A stretch of 64,000 bases of DNA, taken from Streptomyces sp. NBC_01476. GTDB taxonomy: Bacteria; Actinomycetota; Actinomycetes; Streptomycetales; Streptomycetaceae. The stretch covers positions 4,713,501 to 4,777,500 of the forward strand of contig NZ_CP109446.1 in NCBI RefSeq assembly GCF_036227265.1, in the 5' to 3' direction. Position 1 is the first letter of the stretch. Each line of letters opens with the position of its first letter. This document shows, piece after piece, positions 16,493 to 27,209 of this stretch. A program made the position numbers and the translations under genes. The notes beneath the pieces were generated by a model. It searched no databases. It worked only from the letters and a program-made list of their open reading frames with translations, and was not told the origin of the DNA.

Positions 16493-17359
16493 ATGACGGA
16501 CCTGGTGCACCACGCCCGCGACCTCGCCCCGGCCTCCGCCGTGGTGATGACGATGGGCGCCCTCCACGAGGGCCACGCCGCGCTGATCCGGGCCGCCCGC
16601 GCCCGGGCCGGCGGCGGCCTGGTCACCGTGACCGTCTTCGTCAACCCGCTGCAGTTCGGTCCGAACGAGGACCTGGACCGCTACCCCCGCACCCTGGACG
16701 CCGACGTCGAACTCGCCGCGGCGGCCGGCGCCGACCTGGTCTTCGCCCCCGGCACCGACGAGGTCTACCCCGGCGGGCAGCCCCAGGTACGTATCTCGGC
16801 CGGCCCCATGGGTGAGCGGTACGAAGGCGCGTCCCGCCCCGGCCACTTCGACGGCATGCTCACCGTCGTCGCCAAGATGCTGCACCTGACCCGGCCCGGC
16901 GCCGCCTTCTACGGCCAGAAGGACGCCCAGCAGCTCGCGCTGATCCGCCGGATGGTCACCGACCTGAACTTCCCGGTCGAGATCGTCGCCGTACCGACCG
17001 TCCGCGAACCGGACGGCCTGGCCCTGTCCAGCCGGAACCGCTACCTCACGCCCGGAGAGCGCGAGCAGGCCCTGGTGCTGTCCCGGGCCCTGTTCGCCGG
17101 CCGGGACGCGGCCGGCGAAGGGCCGGAGGCGGTACGGAAAGCGGCGCGCGACCACCTCGCCGAGGCGCCGGGCATCGGCCTGGACTACCTCGCGCTCATC
17201 GACCCGAGCACCTTCACCGAGGCCGCCTCCGGCCACAGCGGCCCGGCGGTCCTCGCCGTCGCCGCGAAAGTCGGCAGCACCCGCCTGATCGACAACATCC
17301 CGCTCGATTTCGCTGCCCGGGAGGCCGTAGCGCCCCCGGAGTCCGGAGCCGCCGCATGA
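16493..17359 (+). CDS. panC: Pantothenate synthetase
   Basis: 288 residues. PanC condenses pantoate and beta-alanine with ATP to pantothenate in the cytosol. Motifs: MTMGALHEGHAALIRAAR (HIGH-like ATP motif at about 19-36), FVNPLQFGPNEDLDRYPR, FYGQKDAQQLALIRR and LALSSRNRYLTPGER (KMSKS-equivalent). The N-terminus is about 10 residues shorter than usual; ATG 16493 is the only start available after the DUF2520 stop. It overlaps nadB by 4 nt (ATGA), indicating co-translation of CoA and NAD precursor genes. Confidence 0.95.
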   Translation: MTDLVHHARDLAPASAVVMTMGALHEGHAALIRAARARAGGGLVTVTVFVNPLQFGPNEDLDRYPRTLDADVELAAAAGADLVFAPGTDEVYPGGQPQVRISAGPMGERYEGASRPGHFDGMLTVVAKMLHLTRPGAAFYGQKDAQQLALIRRMVTDLNFPVEIVAVPTVREPDGLALSSRNRYLTPGEREQALVLSRALFAGRDAAGEGPEAVRKAARDHLAEAPGIGLDYLALIDPSTFTEAASGHSGPAVLAVAAKVGSTRLIDNIPLDFAAREAVAPPESGAAA

Positions 17360-19101
17360 CCAGTTCCACGAACGAGAGCACCGGCATACGTCTGCATGCC
17401 GCCGCGCCCGGCTGGGCCATCGACGCCGATGTGGTGGTGGTCGGGTCCGGCGTGGCCGGCCTGACCGTGGCGCTGCGCTGCGCCGCGGCCGGCGCGAAGG
17501 TCACGGTGGTCACCAAGGCCCACCTGGACGACGGTTCGACCCGCTGGGCACAGGGCGGGATCGCCGCGGCGCTCGGCGACGGCGACTCCCCGGAGCAGCA
17601 CCTGGCCGACACCCTGGTGGCCGGCGCGGGGCTGTGCGACGAGGACGCGGTGCGCGCGCTGGTCACCGAGGGCCCGGACGCGGTCCGCCGGCTGATCGCG
17701 ACCGGCGCGCACTTCGACACCGGCGACGACGGAGGCGTCCTGCTCACCCGGGAGGGTGGCCACCACCGGCGCCGGATCATCCATGCGGGCGGTGACGCGA
17801 CCGGCGCGGAGGTCTCCAGGACGCTGATCGACGCGGTGCGCGAGGCGCACACCGCCCCGGACGGCGCCCGCACCATAGAGCTGGTCGAGAACGCCCTGGT
17901 GCTCGACCTGCTCACCGACGCCGAGGGCCGTACCGCCGGCGTCACCCTGCACGTGATGGGCGCCGGGCAGCGGGACGGCGTCGGCGCGGTCAGGGCCCGC
18001 GCGGTGGTGCTGGCCACCGGCGGCATGGGCCAGGTCTTCTCGGCCACCACCAACCCCGCCGTCTCCACCGGTGACGGCGTGGCGCTGGCGCTGCGCGCCG
18101 GGGCCGAGGTCAGCGACCTGGAGTTCGTCCAGTTCCACCCCACCGTGCTCTGGCTGGGCGCGGACGCCGAGGGCCAGCAGCCGCTGGTGTCGGAGGCGGT
18201 CCGCGGCGAGGGCGCGTACCTGGTGGACGCCGACGGGGTGCGGTTCATGGTCGGACAGCACGAGCTGGCCGAGCTGGCGCCGCGCGACATCGTCGCCAAG
18301 GGCATCACGCGGCGGATGCGGGAGACCGGCGCGGAGCACATGTTCCTTGACGCCCGGCACTTCGGGGCGCGGATGTGGGAGCAGCGGTTCCCGACGATCC
18401 TGGCCGCCTGCCGGGCGCACGGCATCGACCCGGTGACGCAGCCCATCCCGGTCGCGCCGGCCGCCCACTACGCCTCCGGTGGCGTCGTCACCGACCTGCG
18501 GGGCCGTACCACCGTGCCGGGGCTCTACGCCTGCGGTGAGGTGGCCTGCACCGGCGTGCACGGCGCGAACCGGCTCGCGTCGAACTCCCTGCTGGAGGGG
18601 CTGGTCTTCGCCGAGCGGATCGCCGCCGACGTACTGGCGGACCGCACCGCGCCGGGGGAGCCGCAGATCCCGGCCCCCGCGGACAGCCCGCTGATGGCCT
18701 CCGAGACGCGGTACGAGCTGCAGCGCATCATGACCGCGGGCGCGGGGGTGCTGCGCAGCGCGGAGAGCCTGGCGACCGCGGCCGGGGCGCTGGAGCGGCT
18801 GAACACCGCGGCGGTGGAGGCGTACGACCGGGACGGCAAGACCGCCGAGCCGTGCGTGGAGACCTGGGAGGCCACCAATCTGAGCCTGGTCGCCCGGGTG
18901 CTGGTGGCCGCCGCCCGGCGCCGCGAGGAGACCCGCGGCTGCCACTGGCGGGAGGACCGGCCGGACCGGGACGACGAGCGGTGGCGCCGTCACCTGGTGG
19001 TACGGCTGACCCCGCACCGCACCCTTTCCGTCCGTACCACGGACGGCCCCGGATTCGGGGATGATGGGGCCGCCGCCCCGAAGACGAAGGAGTTTCAGTG
19101 A
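17356..19101 (+). CDS. nadB: L-aspartate oxidase
   Basis: 581 residues. FAD-dependent oxidation of L-aspartate to iminoaspartate, the first step of de novo NAD synthesis. FAD motif DVVVVGSGVAGLTVALRCAA at about 25-44, the family motif STRWAQGGIAAALGDGDSPE, and the substrate region LEFVQFHPT, plus ACTGVHGANRLASNSLLEGL near the C-terminal part of the FAD domain. A succinate-dehydrogenase-like helical C-terminus follows. ATG overlaps the panC stop. NadA (quinolinate synthase) is not in this run, so it must lie elsewhere. Confidence 0.96.
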   Translation: MTSSTNESTGIRLHAAAPGWAIDADVVVVGSGVAGLTVALRCAAAGAKVTVVTKAHLDDGSTRWAQGGIAAALGDGDSPEQHLADTLVAGAGLCDEDAVRALVTEGPDAVRRLIATGAHFDTGDDGGVLLTREGGHHRRRIIHAGGDATGAEVSRTLIDAVREAHTAPDGARTIELVENALVLDLLTDAEGRTAGVTLHVMGAGQRDGVGAVRARAVVLATGGMGQVFSATTNPAVSTGDGVALALRAGAEVSDLEFVQFHPTVLWLGADAEGQQPLVSEAVRGEGAYLVDADGVRFMVGQHELAELAPRDIVAKGITRRMRETGAEHMFLDARHFGARMWEQRFPTILAACRAHGIDPVTQPIPVAPAAHYASGGVVTDLRGRTTVPGLYACGEVACTGVHGANRLASNSLLEGLVFAERIAADVLADRTAPGEPQIPAPADSPLMASETRYELQRIMTAGAGVLRSAESLATAAGALERLNTAAVEAYDRDGKTAEPCVETWEATNLSLVARVLVAAARRREETRGCHWREDRPDRDDERWRRHLVVRLTPHRTLSVRTTDGPGFGDDGAAAPKTKEFQ

Positions 19102-20129
19102 CCACCCCCGACCGTCCCGGTCCCGTGTCCCTCCCCCTGCCGCAGTTCGGGCCGCCCGTGGCGGCCGCCGGCGGCGGTGGCTGCGGTGACGGCTGCGGCT
19201 GCTCAGACGACCACGCCGGCTTCGACGCCGATCCGCTGGAGTGCGGGCTCGACCCGGACCTGGCGCAGCTGCTCGCCGACGCCGGGCTCGACCCAATCCA
19301 GGTCGAGGACATCGCGCACCTGGCCATCGAGGAGGACCTCGACCAGGGCGTGGACGTGACCACGGTCGCCACCGTGCCCGAGGACGCCCGCGCGGTCGGT
19401 GACTTCACCGCCCGCGAGGCCGGCGTGGTCGCGGGGCTGCACATCGCCGAGGCGGTGCTGTCGGTGGTGTGCACCGACGCGTTCGAGGTCGAGCGGCACG
19501 TCGAGGACGGCGACCGGGTCGCCGCCGGGCAGAAGCTGCTCACCGTCACCAGCCGGACCCGCGATCTGCTGACCGCCGAACGCAGCGCGCTGAATCTGCT
19601 CTGCCGGCTGTCCGGTATCGCCACCGCCACCCGGGCCTGGGCCGACGCACTGGAGGGCACCGGGACGAAGGTCCGCGACACCCGGAAGACCACCCCGGGC
19701 CTGCGGGCGCTGGAGAAGTACGCGGTCCGCTGCGGCGGCGGCGTCAACCACCGGATGTCGCTGTCCGACGCGGCGCTGGTCAAGGACAACCACGTGGTGG
19801 CGGCCGGCGGTGTGGCGAACGCGTTCAAGCTGGTCAGGCAGGAGTTCCCCGGCGTGCCGATCGAGGTCGAGGTGGACACCCTCGACCAGGTGCGGGAGGT
19901 GCTGGAGGCCGGGGCGGACCTGATCCTGCTGGACAACTTCACCCCGGAGCAGACCCGGGAGGCGGTGGTCCTGGTGGGCGACCAGGCGTTCCTGGAGTCC
20001 TCCGGGCGGCTCACCCTGGAAAACGCGCGTGCCTACGCCGGCACCGGCGTCCACTATCTGGCGGTCGGCGCGCTCACGCACTCGTCGCGGATCCTCGACA
20101 TCGGCCTGGACCTGCGAGCGGAAGCGTAG
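19098..20129 (+). CDS. nadC: Nicotinate-nucleotide pyrophosphorylase (carboxylating), Cys-rich N-terminus
   Basis: 343 residues, about 50 more than the usual 280-295. GTG 19098 overlaps the nadB stop and has AAGGAG upstream. It converts quinolinate and PRPP to nicotinate mononucleotide. Catalytic-region motifs: VEDIAHLAIEEDLDQGVDVTT, RDTRKTTPGLRALEKYAVRC, GGVNHRMSLSDAALVKDNHV, and LLDNFTPEQ. The extra N-terminus contains GGGCGDGCGCSDDH, four cysteines or so within ten residues, which looks like a metal-binding knot; I believe it is a Streptomyces feature, but its function is unknown. Confidence 0.95.
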   Translation: MTTPDRPGPVSLPLPQFGPPVAAAGGGGCGDGCGCSDDHAGFDADPLECGLDPDLAQLLADAGLDPIQVEDIAHLAIEEDLDQGVDVTTVATVPEDARAVGDFTAREAGVVAGLHIAEAVLSVVCTDAFEVERHVEDGDRVAAGQKLLTVTSRTRDLLTAERSALNLLCRLSGIATATRAWADALEGTGTKVRDTRKTTPGLRALEKYAVRCGGGVNHRMSLSDAALVKDNHVVAAGGVANAFKLVRQEFPGVPIEVEVDTLDQVREVLEAGADLILLDNFTPEQTREAVVLVGDQAFLESSGRLTLENARAYAGTGVHYLAVGALTHSSRILDIGLDLRAEA

Positions 20130-20135
20130 AGGCGG

Positions 20136-20930
20136 ATGCTGCTCACCATCGACGTCGGCAACACGCACACGGTCCTCGGACTGTTCGACGGCGAGGAGAT
20201 CGTCGAGCACTGGCGGATCTCCACCGACCCGCGCCGTACGGCGGACGAGCTGGCGGTGCTGCTCCAGGGCCTGATGGGGATGCACCCGCTGCTCGGGGAC
20301 CTGGGCGACGGCATCGACGGGATCGCGATCTGCTCCACCGTGCCGTCGGTGCTGCACGAGCTGCGGGAGGTGACCCGGCGGTATTACGGCGATGTGCCGG
20401 CGATCCTGGTGGAGCCGGGGGTCAAGACGGGGGTGCCGATCCTGGTCGACCACCCCAAGGAGGTCGGTTCCGACCGGATCATCAACTCCCTTGCGGCGGT
20501 GCACCTTTACGGGGGGCCGTGCATCGTCGTCGACTTCGGCACGGCGACCACCTTCGACGCGGTGTCGGCGCGTGGGGAGTACGTGGGCGGGGCGATCGCG
20601 CCCGGCATCGAGATCTCGGTGGACGCGCTCGGGGTGCGGGGTGCGCAGCTGCGGAAGATCGAGCTGGCCAGGCCGCGCAGCGTCATCGGCAAGAACACGA
20701 TCGAGGCGATGCAGTCGGGCATCCTCTACGGTTTCGCCGGTCAGGCGGACGGCATCGCCGAGCGGATGGCCCGCGAGCTGGCCGACGACCCCGACGACGT
20801 CACGGTCATCGCCACCGGCGGCCTGGCCCCCCTGGTCCTCGGCGAGGCGTCCCTGATCGACGAGCACGAGCCCTGGCTGACCCTGATCGGCCTCCGCCTC
20901 GTCTACGAACGCAACGTCTCCGTCACCTGA
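20136..20930 (+). CDS. coaX: Type III pantothenate kinase
   Basis: 264 residues. ASKHA-fold kinase phosphorylating pantothenate in the first committed step of CoA synthesis. Signature segments: MLLTIDVGNTHTVLGLFDGE (phosphate-1), the pantothenate-site region HPKEVGSDRIINSLAAVHLY, and VVDFGTATTFDAVSARGEY with GGAIAPGIEISVDAL. It lies 6 bp after nadC, making an operon that carries successive pantothenate steps (panC and coaX) with NAD steps between. The start ATG is strict family N-terminus. Confidence 0.95.
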   Translation: MLLTIDVGNTHTVLGLFDGEEIVEHWRISTDPRRTADELAVLLQGLMGMHPLLGDLGDGIDGIAICSTVPSVLHELREVTRRYYGDVPAILVEPGVKTGVPILVDHPKEVGSDRIINSLAAVHLYGGPCIVVDFGTATTFDAVSARGEYVGGAIAPGIEISVDALGVRGAQLRKIELARPRSVIGKNTIEAMQSGILYGFAGQADGIAERMARELADDPDDVTVIATGGLAPLVLGEASLIDEHEPWLTLIGLRLVYERNVSVT

Positions 20931-20938
20931 CCCCGAAC

Positions 20939-20952
20939 CCCCGGCGCCGGGG
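20939..20952. terminator. 14-bp GC palindrome after coaX
   Basis: CCCCGGCGCCGGGG is a perfect palindrome 8 bp after the coaX stop, with further GC-only complementarity following. No T-tract. It is a plausible end to the panC-coaX operon, judged from position and symmetry. Confidence 0.4.
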
Positions 20953-21129
20953 TCCCGAACCCTGTGTCCGGCGCCCCCGGACCGCCCGGCCGGCGCCGCC
21001 CCTGCCCGCGGGGGCGCGGAAGCCAGGGGCCGGTGGGGGCGACGCACCGGGTATACCGTAATTCGCTCGGTTCGTCCGCTTAGCACTTAAAGTCCATTCA
21101 TGCCCACGCCACACGGAACCCGAGGCGGC

Positions 21130-21750
21130 ATGGCGTTCAGTGCCGACGAGCTGCGCGTGGTGCGGCGCGCTCTCGCGGAGGTGCTGCACCCGAGCCGGAG
21201 CACTGCCGTAGCCACCGTTCCCCGTCCCGCCGAGTACGTCCAGGACTATCTGCGGCTGGTGGAGGCCGTGGACGACGCGATGCACGAAGCGGGGCGGCTG
21301 CGCGCCTTCCTGCTCGCCGAAGTGCGCCGCTACCGGGACGCCCTGCCCGGCAGCTCACCCGGCTACCTGGAACGGCTCGGCACCGCCCTGGACGGCGGTT
21401 ACGTACCCGGTCCTGACGACCTGGCCGCCCTGCGCCGGCTGCGCTCCCTGCCCTGCGCCGCCCCTGAGCACCTGCGGCGCACCGCCATGCTGCGCCGCTG
21501 CGAAACCCTCGCGGAGAACGACGTACGACTGCGCCTGGAGGCCCACATGCCCGCGCCGCGCCGCCTGCTGACCCTGCTCCCGGCCCTCCCGTCGCTTGCC
21601 GACGAGCCGCAGCAGAATCCGGAGAAGAAGCCCGCGACCCCGCCGGTCCCGCAGGACCCGAACCGCCGCACCCCCACGCCGGCCGAGCTCTGGCCGCCGC
21701 ACCGCCGCAACCCCGGGTCCGGGAAACCGGACCAGGCCCGCAGCGCCTGA
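21130..21750 (+). CDS. Conserved Streptomyces protein of unknown function
   Basis: 206 residues from ATG 21130 (GAGGCGGC upstream); an in-frame ATG at 21100 would add ten residues. The N-terminal about 150 residues are helical and charged (FSADELRVVRRALAEVLHPS, EYVQDYLRLVEAVDDAMHEA), followed by a Pro/Lys-rich tail (EKKPATPPVPQDPNRRTPTP). There is no signal peptide, membrane span or catalytic motif. The pattern suggests a cytosolic helical-bundle protein. It sits alone between the coaX operon and a terminator-like hairpin. Confidence 0.7.
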   Translation: MAFSADELRVVRRALAEVLHPSRSTAVATVPRPAEYVQDYLRLVEAVDDAMHEAGRLRAFLLAEVRRYRDALPGSSPGYLERLGTALDGGYVPGPDDLAALRRLRSLPCAAPEHLRRTAMLRRCETLAENDVRLRLEAHMPAPRRLLTLLPALPSLADEPQQNPEKKPATPPVPQDPNRRTPTPAELWPPHRRNPGSGKPDQARSA

Positions 21751-21842
21751 TCCGAAGCCGGCCACCGGGGGCCGAACCCACCCGAGACCGGCCCGCGGCG
21801 GCCCGCGGCCGGCTTCCCACGGCCCCGTGAGTCCACCACCGA

Positions 21843-21874
21843 GCGGCCCGCCGGGAACTTTCCCGGCGGGCCGC
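21843..21874 (+). terminator. Perfect 15-bp stem hairpin
   Basis: GCGGCCCGCCGGGAA and its exact complement are separated by only CT (effective loop AACTTT), 92 bp after the preceding gene and followed by GGTCGTTCTTCC. The stem is unusually long and perfect, so it is a likely terminator for that gene. The rest of 21751-22051 shows no ORF. Confidence 0.6.
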
Positions 21875-22051
21875 CGGTCGTTCTTCCGCGCCGCGCCGCC
21901 GACACCTTTCGCGGTTCCCCCGGCGGGTCCATGTGTGCTGCACCGACACGTTCAGGTGATCTCTCCCGACGCACGCGTCCTGACCGGCTCTCCGGCGCGG
22001 AGAACGGAGGGCGGGCAAAAGCGGCGTGCGGGGCGCGGCTACGCTGACCGC

Positions 22052-22228
22052 ATGGACTACGTTTCCGCGATCGTGCCGCCGCTGGTGATGGCGGTTCTCT
22101 TCATCGGGGTCATCGTGACGATGATCAAGAACCAGGGCGGGGCCAACAAGGCGAAGGAGGACGCGGCGGTGGATGCCGCGTTCGCCCGGGCGGAGGCCGC
22201 GAAGCAGGCGACCGGCGAGGATCGCTGA
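22052..22228 (+). CDS. Small single-span membrane protein
   Basis: 58 residues starting MDYVSAIVPPLVMAVLFIGV. One transmembrane helix (about residues 6-26) is followed by a short charged tail rich in Ala, Lys and Glu (KNQGGANKAKEDAAVDAAFA). ATG 22052 lacks a strong ribosome site (only CTGACCGC before it). Third-position GC supports coding. Such short conserved membrane proteins are frequent next to blaI-type genes in Streptomyces; no function is known. Confidence 0.7.
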   Translation: MDYVSAIVPPLVMAVLFIGVIVTMIKNQGGANKAKEDAAVDAAFARAEAAKQATGEDR

Positions 22229-22276
22229 AAGCCGTAATTCGGGCATTTCCGTAAGTCGGCCCGTAGTATTTCCCGT

Positions 22277-22672
22277 GTGGTACGACCACTGGGAGAGCTC
22301 GAAGACGTCGTGATGACCCGAGTGTGGGAGTGGAACCGCCCGGTCACGGTTCGTGAGGTTCTGGAAGACCTGGCGCAGGACCGTTCCATCGCCTACACAA
22401 CGGTGATGACGGTAATGGACAACCTGCGGCAGAAGGGCTGGCTGCGCCGCCAGGCGGAAGGCCGCGCATATCGCTATGAGGCGGTATCCACAAGAGCGGC
22501 ATACTCCGCCGCACTGATGAACGAAGCCTGGGCGGCGAGCGACAACCGCGCCGAGGCGCTGGTCCACTTCTTCGGCATGATGACCCCGGAACAGCGGGAA
22601 GCGGTCCGGGACGCATTGCGCATCATCCAGTCCGTGGACCCCTCCGGCACGCCGGAGGAGGAAGGGCGATAG
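22277..22672 (+). CDS. BlaI/MecI/CopY-family transcriptional repressor
   Basis: 131 residues from GTG 22277 (VRPLGELEDVVMTRVWEWNR). The winged helix is typical: RPVTVREVLEDLAQDRSIAY, TTVMTVMDNLRQKGWLRRQA and wing EGRAYRYEAV, followed by an alpha-helical dimerisation tail (residues 80-120). In beta-lactam systems BlaI is cleaved by a BlaR1 metalloprotease; no BlaR1 or beta-lactamase is adjacent, so this is an orphan regulator with unknown signal. The nearby small membrane protein and N-acetylglutamate synthase are on the same strand. Confidence 0.88.
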   Translation: MVRPLGELEDVVMTRVWEWNRPVTVREVLEDLAQDRSIAYTTVMTVMDNLRQKGWLRRQAEGRAYRYEAVSTRAAYSAALMNEAWAASDNRAEALVHFFGMMTPEQREAVRDALRIIQSVDPSGTPEEEGR

Positions 22673-22681
22673 CGTCCGCCC

Positions 22682-23200
22682 ATGCCGTTGAAGTCGAATG
22701 AGGTCACCATCCGCCGTGCGCGCACCGGCGATGTCACCGCCCTACGGGGGCTGCTGGACTCCTATGTCCGCGACGGCATCCTGCTGGACAAGGCGACGGT
22801 GACCCTTTATGAGGACATCCAGGAGTTCTGGGTGGCGGAACGCGACGAGGACGCCAGTGTGGTGGCGTGCGGCGCGCTCCATGTGATGTGGGAGGACCTG
22901 GCCGAGGTCAGGACACTCGCGGTTGCCCCGTCGTTGCGTGGCGAGGGCGTCGGGCACCAGTTGCTGGGGAAGTTGCTGCACACCGCGCGCTGGCTCGGAG
23001 TCCGGCGCATTTTCTGCCTCACCTTCGAAGTGGACTTCTTCGCCAAGCACGGCTTCGTGGAGATCGGTGAGACCCCGGTGGACGGCGATGTGTTCGGGGA
23101 GCTGCTGCGTTCCAATGACGAGGGCGTCGCCGAGTTCCTGGACCTGGAGCGAGTGAAACCGAACACCTTGGGTAACAGCCGCATGCTGCTGCAACTCTGA
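22682..23200 (+). CDS. argA: N-acetylglutamate synthase-type GNAT acetyltransferase
   Basis: 172 residues with a single GNAT domain: acetyl-CoA motif VAPSLRGEGVGHQLLGKLLH at about 81-100, substrate-side ALHVMWEDLAEVRTLAV, and FCLTFEVDFFAKHGFVEIGE. The short stand-alone form resembles the actinobacterial N-acetylglutamate synthase, which starts arginine synthesis without an amino-acid-kinase domain. Start ATG 22682 is 10 bp after the BlaI-family stop. The precise substrate is inferred from family resemblance. Confidence 0.8.
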   Translation: MPLKSNEVTIRRARTGDVTALRGLLDSYVRDGILLDKATVTLYEDIQEFWVAERDEDASVVACGALHVMWEDLAEVRTLAVAPSLRGEGVGHQLLGKLLHTARWLGVRRIFCLTFEVDFFAKHGFVEIGETPVDGDVFGELLRSNDEGVAEFLDLERVKPNTLGNSRMLLQL

Positions 23201-23245
23201 GTGATCCGGTATGTCCGGATCGCGCTACCCCGGAGGCGCCTGTTC

Positions 23246-23310
23246 GCGCAAGGGGTTTGTGTTTTCCGCGGAAAGGCGCTTTGCTTTTACCGTTAATCCG
23301 TTTTCGATGA
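23246..23310 (+). promoter_or_regulatory. AT-rich leader of lsr2 with a 12-bp palindrome
   Basis: The segment is strikingly AT-rich for the window and includes TTTCCGCGGAAA (perfect palindrome, 23263-23274) and GCTTTTACCGTTAATCCG. Lsr2 prefers AT-rich DNA, so autoregulation here is plausible. No exact promoter hexamers are assigned. Confidence 0.45.
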
Positions 23311-23321
23311 AAGGGAAGCCG

Positions 23322-23660
23322 GTGGCACAGAAGGTTCAGGTCCTTCTTGTTGACGACCTCGACGGCGGCGAGGCGGACGAGACCGTGACGTTCGCTCTTG
23401 ACGGTGTGACGTACGAGATCGACCTCACCACGGAAAATGCCGACAAGCTCCGCGGGCTGCTCAACCCGTACACGGACAGTGGCCGGCGCACCGGCGGGCG
23501 GGCCGGCCGGGGCCGCACCAAGGCGCCGCGCGGCGGTGGCGCGTCCGGCCCCGACACCGCGAAGATCCGTGCGTGGGCCAAGGAGAAGGGCTACGAGGTC
23601 AATGACCGCGGCCGGGTCCCGGCGACCATCCGTGAGGCGTACGAGAAGGCCCACGGCTGA
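23322..23660 (+). CDS. lsr2: Lsr2 nucleoid-associated xenogeneic silencer
   Basis: 112 residues. GTG 23322 preceded by AAGGGAAG; the frame is open further upstream but the family begins at (M)AQKVQVLLVDDLDGGEADET. N-terminal dimerisation domain (about 1-55), a basic Gly/Arg linker (RRTGGRAGRGRTKAPRGGG), and the C-terminal DNA-binding domain with the minor-groove AT-hook RGR: VNDRGRVPATIREAYEKAHG. It silences AT-rich, often horizontally acquired or specialised-metabolism genes. It overlaps the convergent gene by 70 nt. Confidence 0.97.
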   Translation: MAQKVQVLLVDDLDGGEADETVTFALDGVTYEIDLTTENADKLRGLLNPYTDSGRRTGGRAGRGRTKAPRGGGASGPDTAKIRAWAKEKGYEVNDRGRVPATIREAYEKAHG

Positions 23661-24202
23661 TCGAGCCGGCCCGTTCGCAGCGTGATCCGATGGCAGGCCG
23701 TCGCCAGGGCGGCGACCAGTGCCGGCAGTCCGATGGGTTCCCCCGAGCCATCGGCCTGGCCCGTGACCCGCAGTGCGGGCACGGTGGATTCCACATCGAA
23801 CCCCGGCCGGGGAGGCCGCAGCCACACCGGTGCCGACCGGTCGTACGCGGCCTCCCGGCGGGCCCACTCGGGGTGCGCCGGCGCCCGCATCGTCTGCCCC
23901 GCGCCCAGCGCGGCCAGATCCAGCCGGATGCCGCCCCACTCCAGCCACTCCAGGAGCCCCGGCAGCTCCTCCGCGGTCCCGGCGGCGGTCAGCAGCCGGA
24001 TCCGGTGGCCGTCGAGCGCCACCGGGCCCAGCTGGTCCGGCCGGGAGAACCGGCCCAGGATCGCGAAGCCGGCCTCGGCGGGGACGTCGAGCGCGTCGAA
24101 CCGCACCCCCGTGACCAGCCCCGGCGGCAGCCCCTCCGCCACCGGCCACCGCAGCTCGTGCTCGTACCAGCCCATGCCGTATGCAACTGCCGTGCCGGGC
24201 AA
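23591..24202 (-). CDS. Conserved Streptomyces protein (SCO3374-like), convergent with lsr2
   Basis: 203 residues from TTG 24202; ATG 24175 (MGWYEHELRWPVAEG) is an alternative. Sequence segments DALDVPAEAGFAILGRFSRP and ELPGLLEWLEWGGIRLDLAA match my memory of the protein beside lsr2 in S. coelicolor. No known catalytic motif; probably soluble. Its last about 23 codons run antisense to the Lsr2 DNA-binding domain, an overlap that could allow mutual transcriptional interference. The function is unknown. Confidence 0.7.
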   Translation of the reverse strand: MPGTAVAYGMGWYEHELRWPVAEGLPPGLVTGVRFDALDVPAEAGFAILGRFSRPDQLGPVALDGHRIRLLTAAGTAEELPGLLEWLEWGGIRLDLAALGAGQTMRAPAHPEWARREAAYDRSAPVWLRPPRPGFDVESTVPALRVTGQADGSGEPIGLPALVAALATACHRITLRTGRLDQPWAFSYASRMVAGTRPRSLTS

Positions 24203-24281
24203 GGGTTACGTACCGTTTTGCGACAGATGCGAAAAGTGACGGTTCCGCGGCGCCCGGTAAGGTCGGGGGAGCAGCCGGTTT

Positions 24282-24295
24282 GTTCGCCCGTAGCG
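24282..24295 (+). promoter_or_regulatory. ClgR-box-like motif 1 upstream of clpC
   Basis: GTTCGC-CCGTA-GCG fits the GTTCGC-N5-GCG element described for ClgR, the activator of clp and lon genes in Streptomyces. It lies 312 bp upstream of clpC. Confidence 0.5.
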
Positions 24296-24387
24296 CACTC
24301 GAAGTGGCGCCGCGGTGTGGATTACCGGCGGCTGAGGGTAAGAAGTACCTAGTGAGAAGTGCTGGTGTTCGAGCAGGTGGGGCGGCC

Positions 24388-24401
24388 GTTCGCCACGGGC
24401 G
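24388..24401 (+). promoter_or_regulatory. ClgR-box-like motif 2 upstream of clpC
   Basis: GTTCGC-CACGG-GCG is a second exact fit to GTTCGC-N5-GCG, 206 bp upstream of clpC and directly before an AT-richer stretch (TACTTGATAAAGGGC) that may hold the promoter. The whole 24203-24606 spacer otherwise has no ORF. Confidence 0.55.
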
Positions 24402-24606
24402 TACTTGATAAAGGGCTATTCGCCTGGCCTGCGGGAACATCGTCTCGCACCATCGAGGTTGTGGGATTGACGTCAGCCGGTAGCGCAGCTTCCCTCGCGC
24501 GAGTGGGGGTGATACGAGGGCCGCGCCGCTGTGCGGGACTAGCATGCGGAAGGACTGGGAGGGGACCGACCCCTCACTGCCCGACCGCTCTGAGGAGCGA
24601 TTAACG

Positions 24607-27129
<2,523 letters not shown>

Positions 27130-27166
27130 CCCCGCGGGGGTGCGTTTCCGGCAGTAGTCGCTTGAG

Positions 27167-27209
27167 GCGGTCGGCCCCGGGTCTTCGGACCCGGGGCCGA
27201 CCGCTTTTT
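27167..27209 (+). terminator. Intrinsic terminator of clpC
   Basis: A perfect 17-bp stem (arm 1 starts GCGGTCGGCCCC, arm 2 ends GGGGCCGACCGC) closed by a TTCG tetraloop is followed by TTTTT. It is 37 bp after the clpC stop. This is the clearest intrinsic terminator in the window. Confidence 0.95.

Noticed and set aside
17185..19296. 703-codon minus-strand ORF opposite nadB
   Set aside because: Antisense shadow of nadB/nadC; no domains, no ribosome site.
19203..21086. 627-codon minus-strand ORF opposite nadC and coaX
   Set aside because: Shadow of two clearly functional genes.
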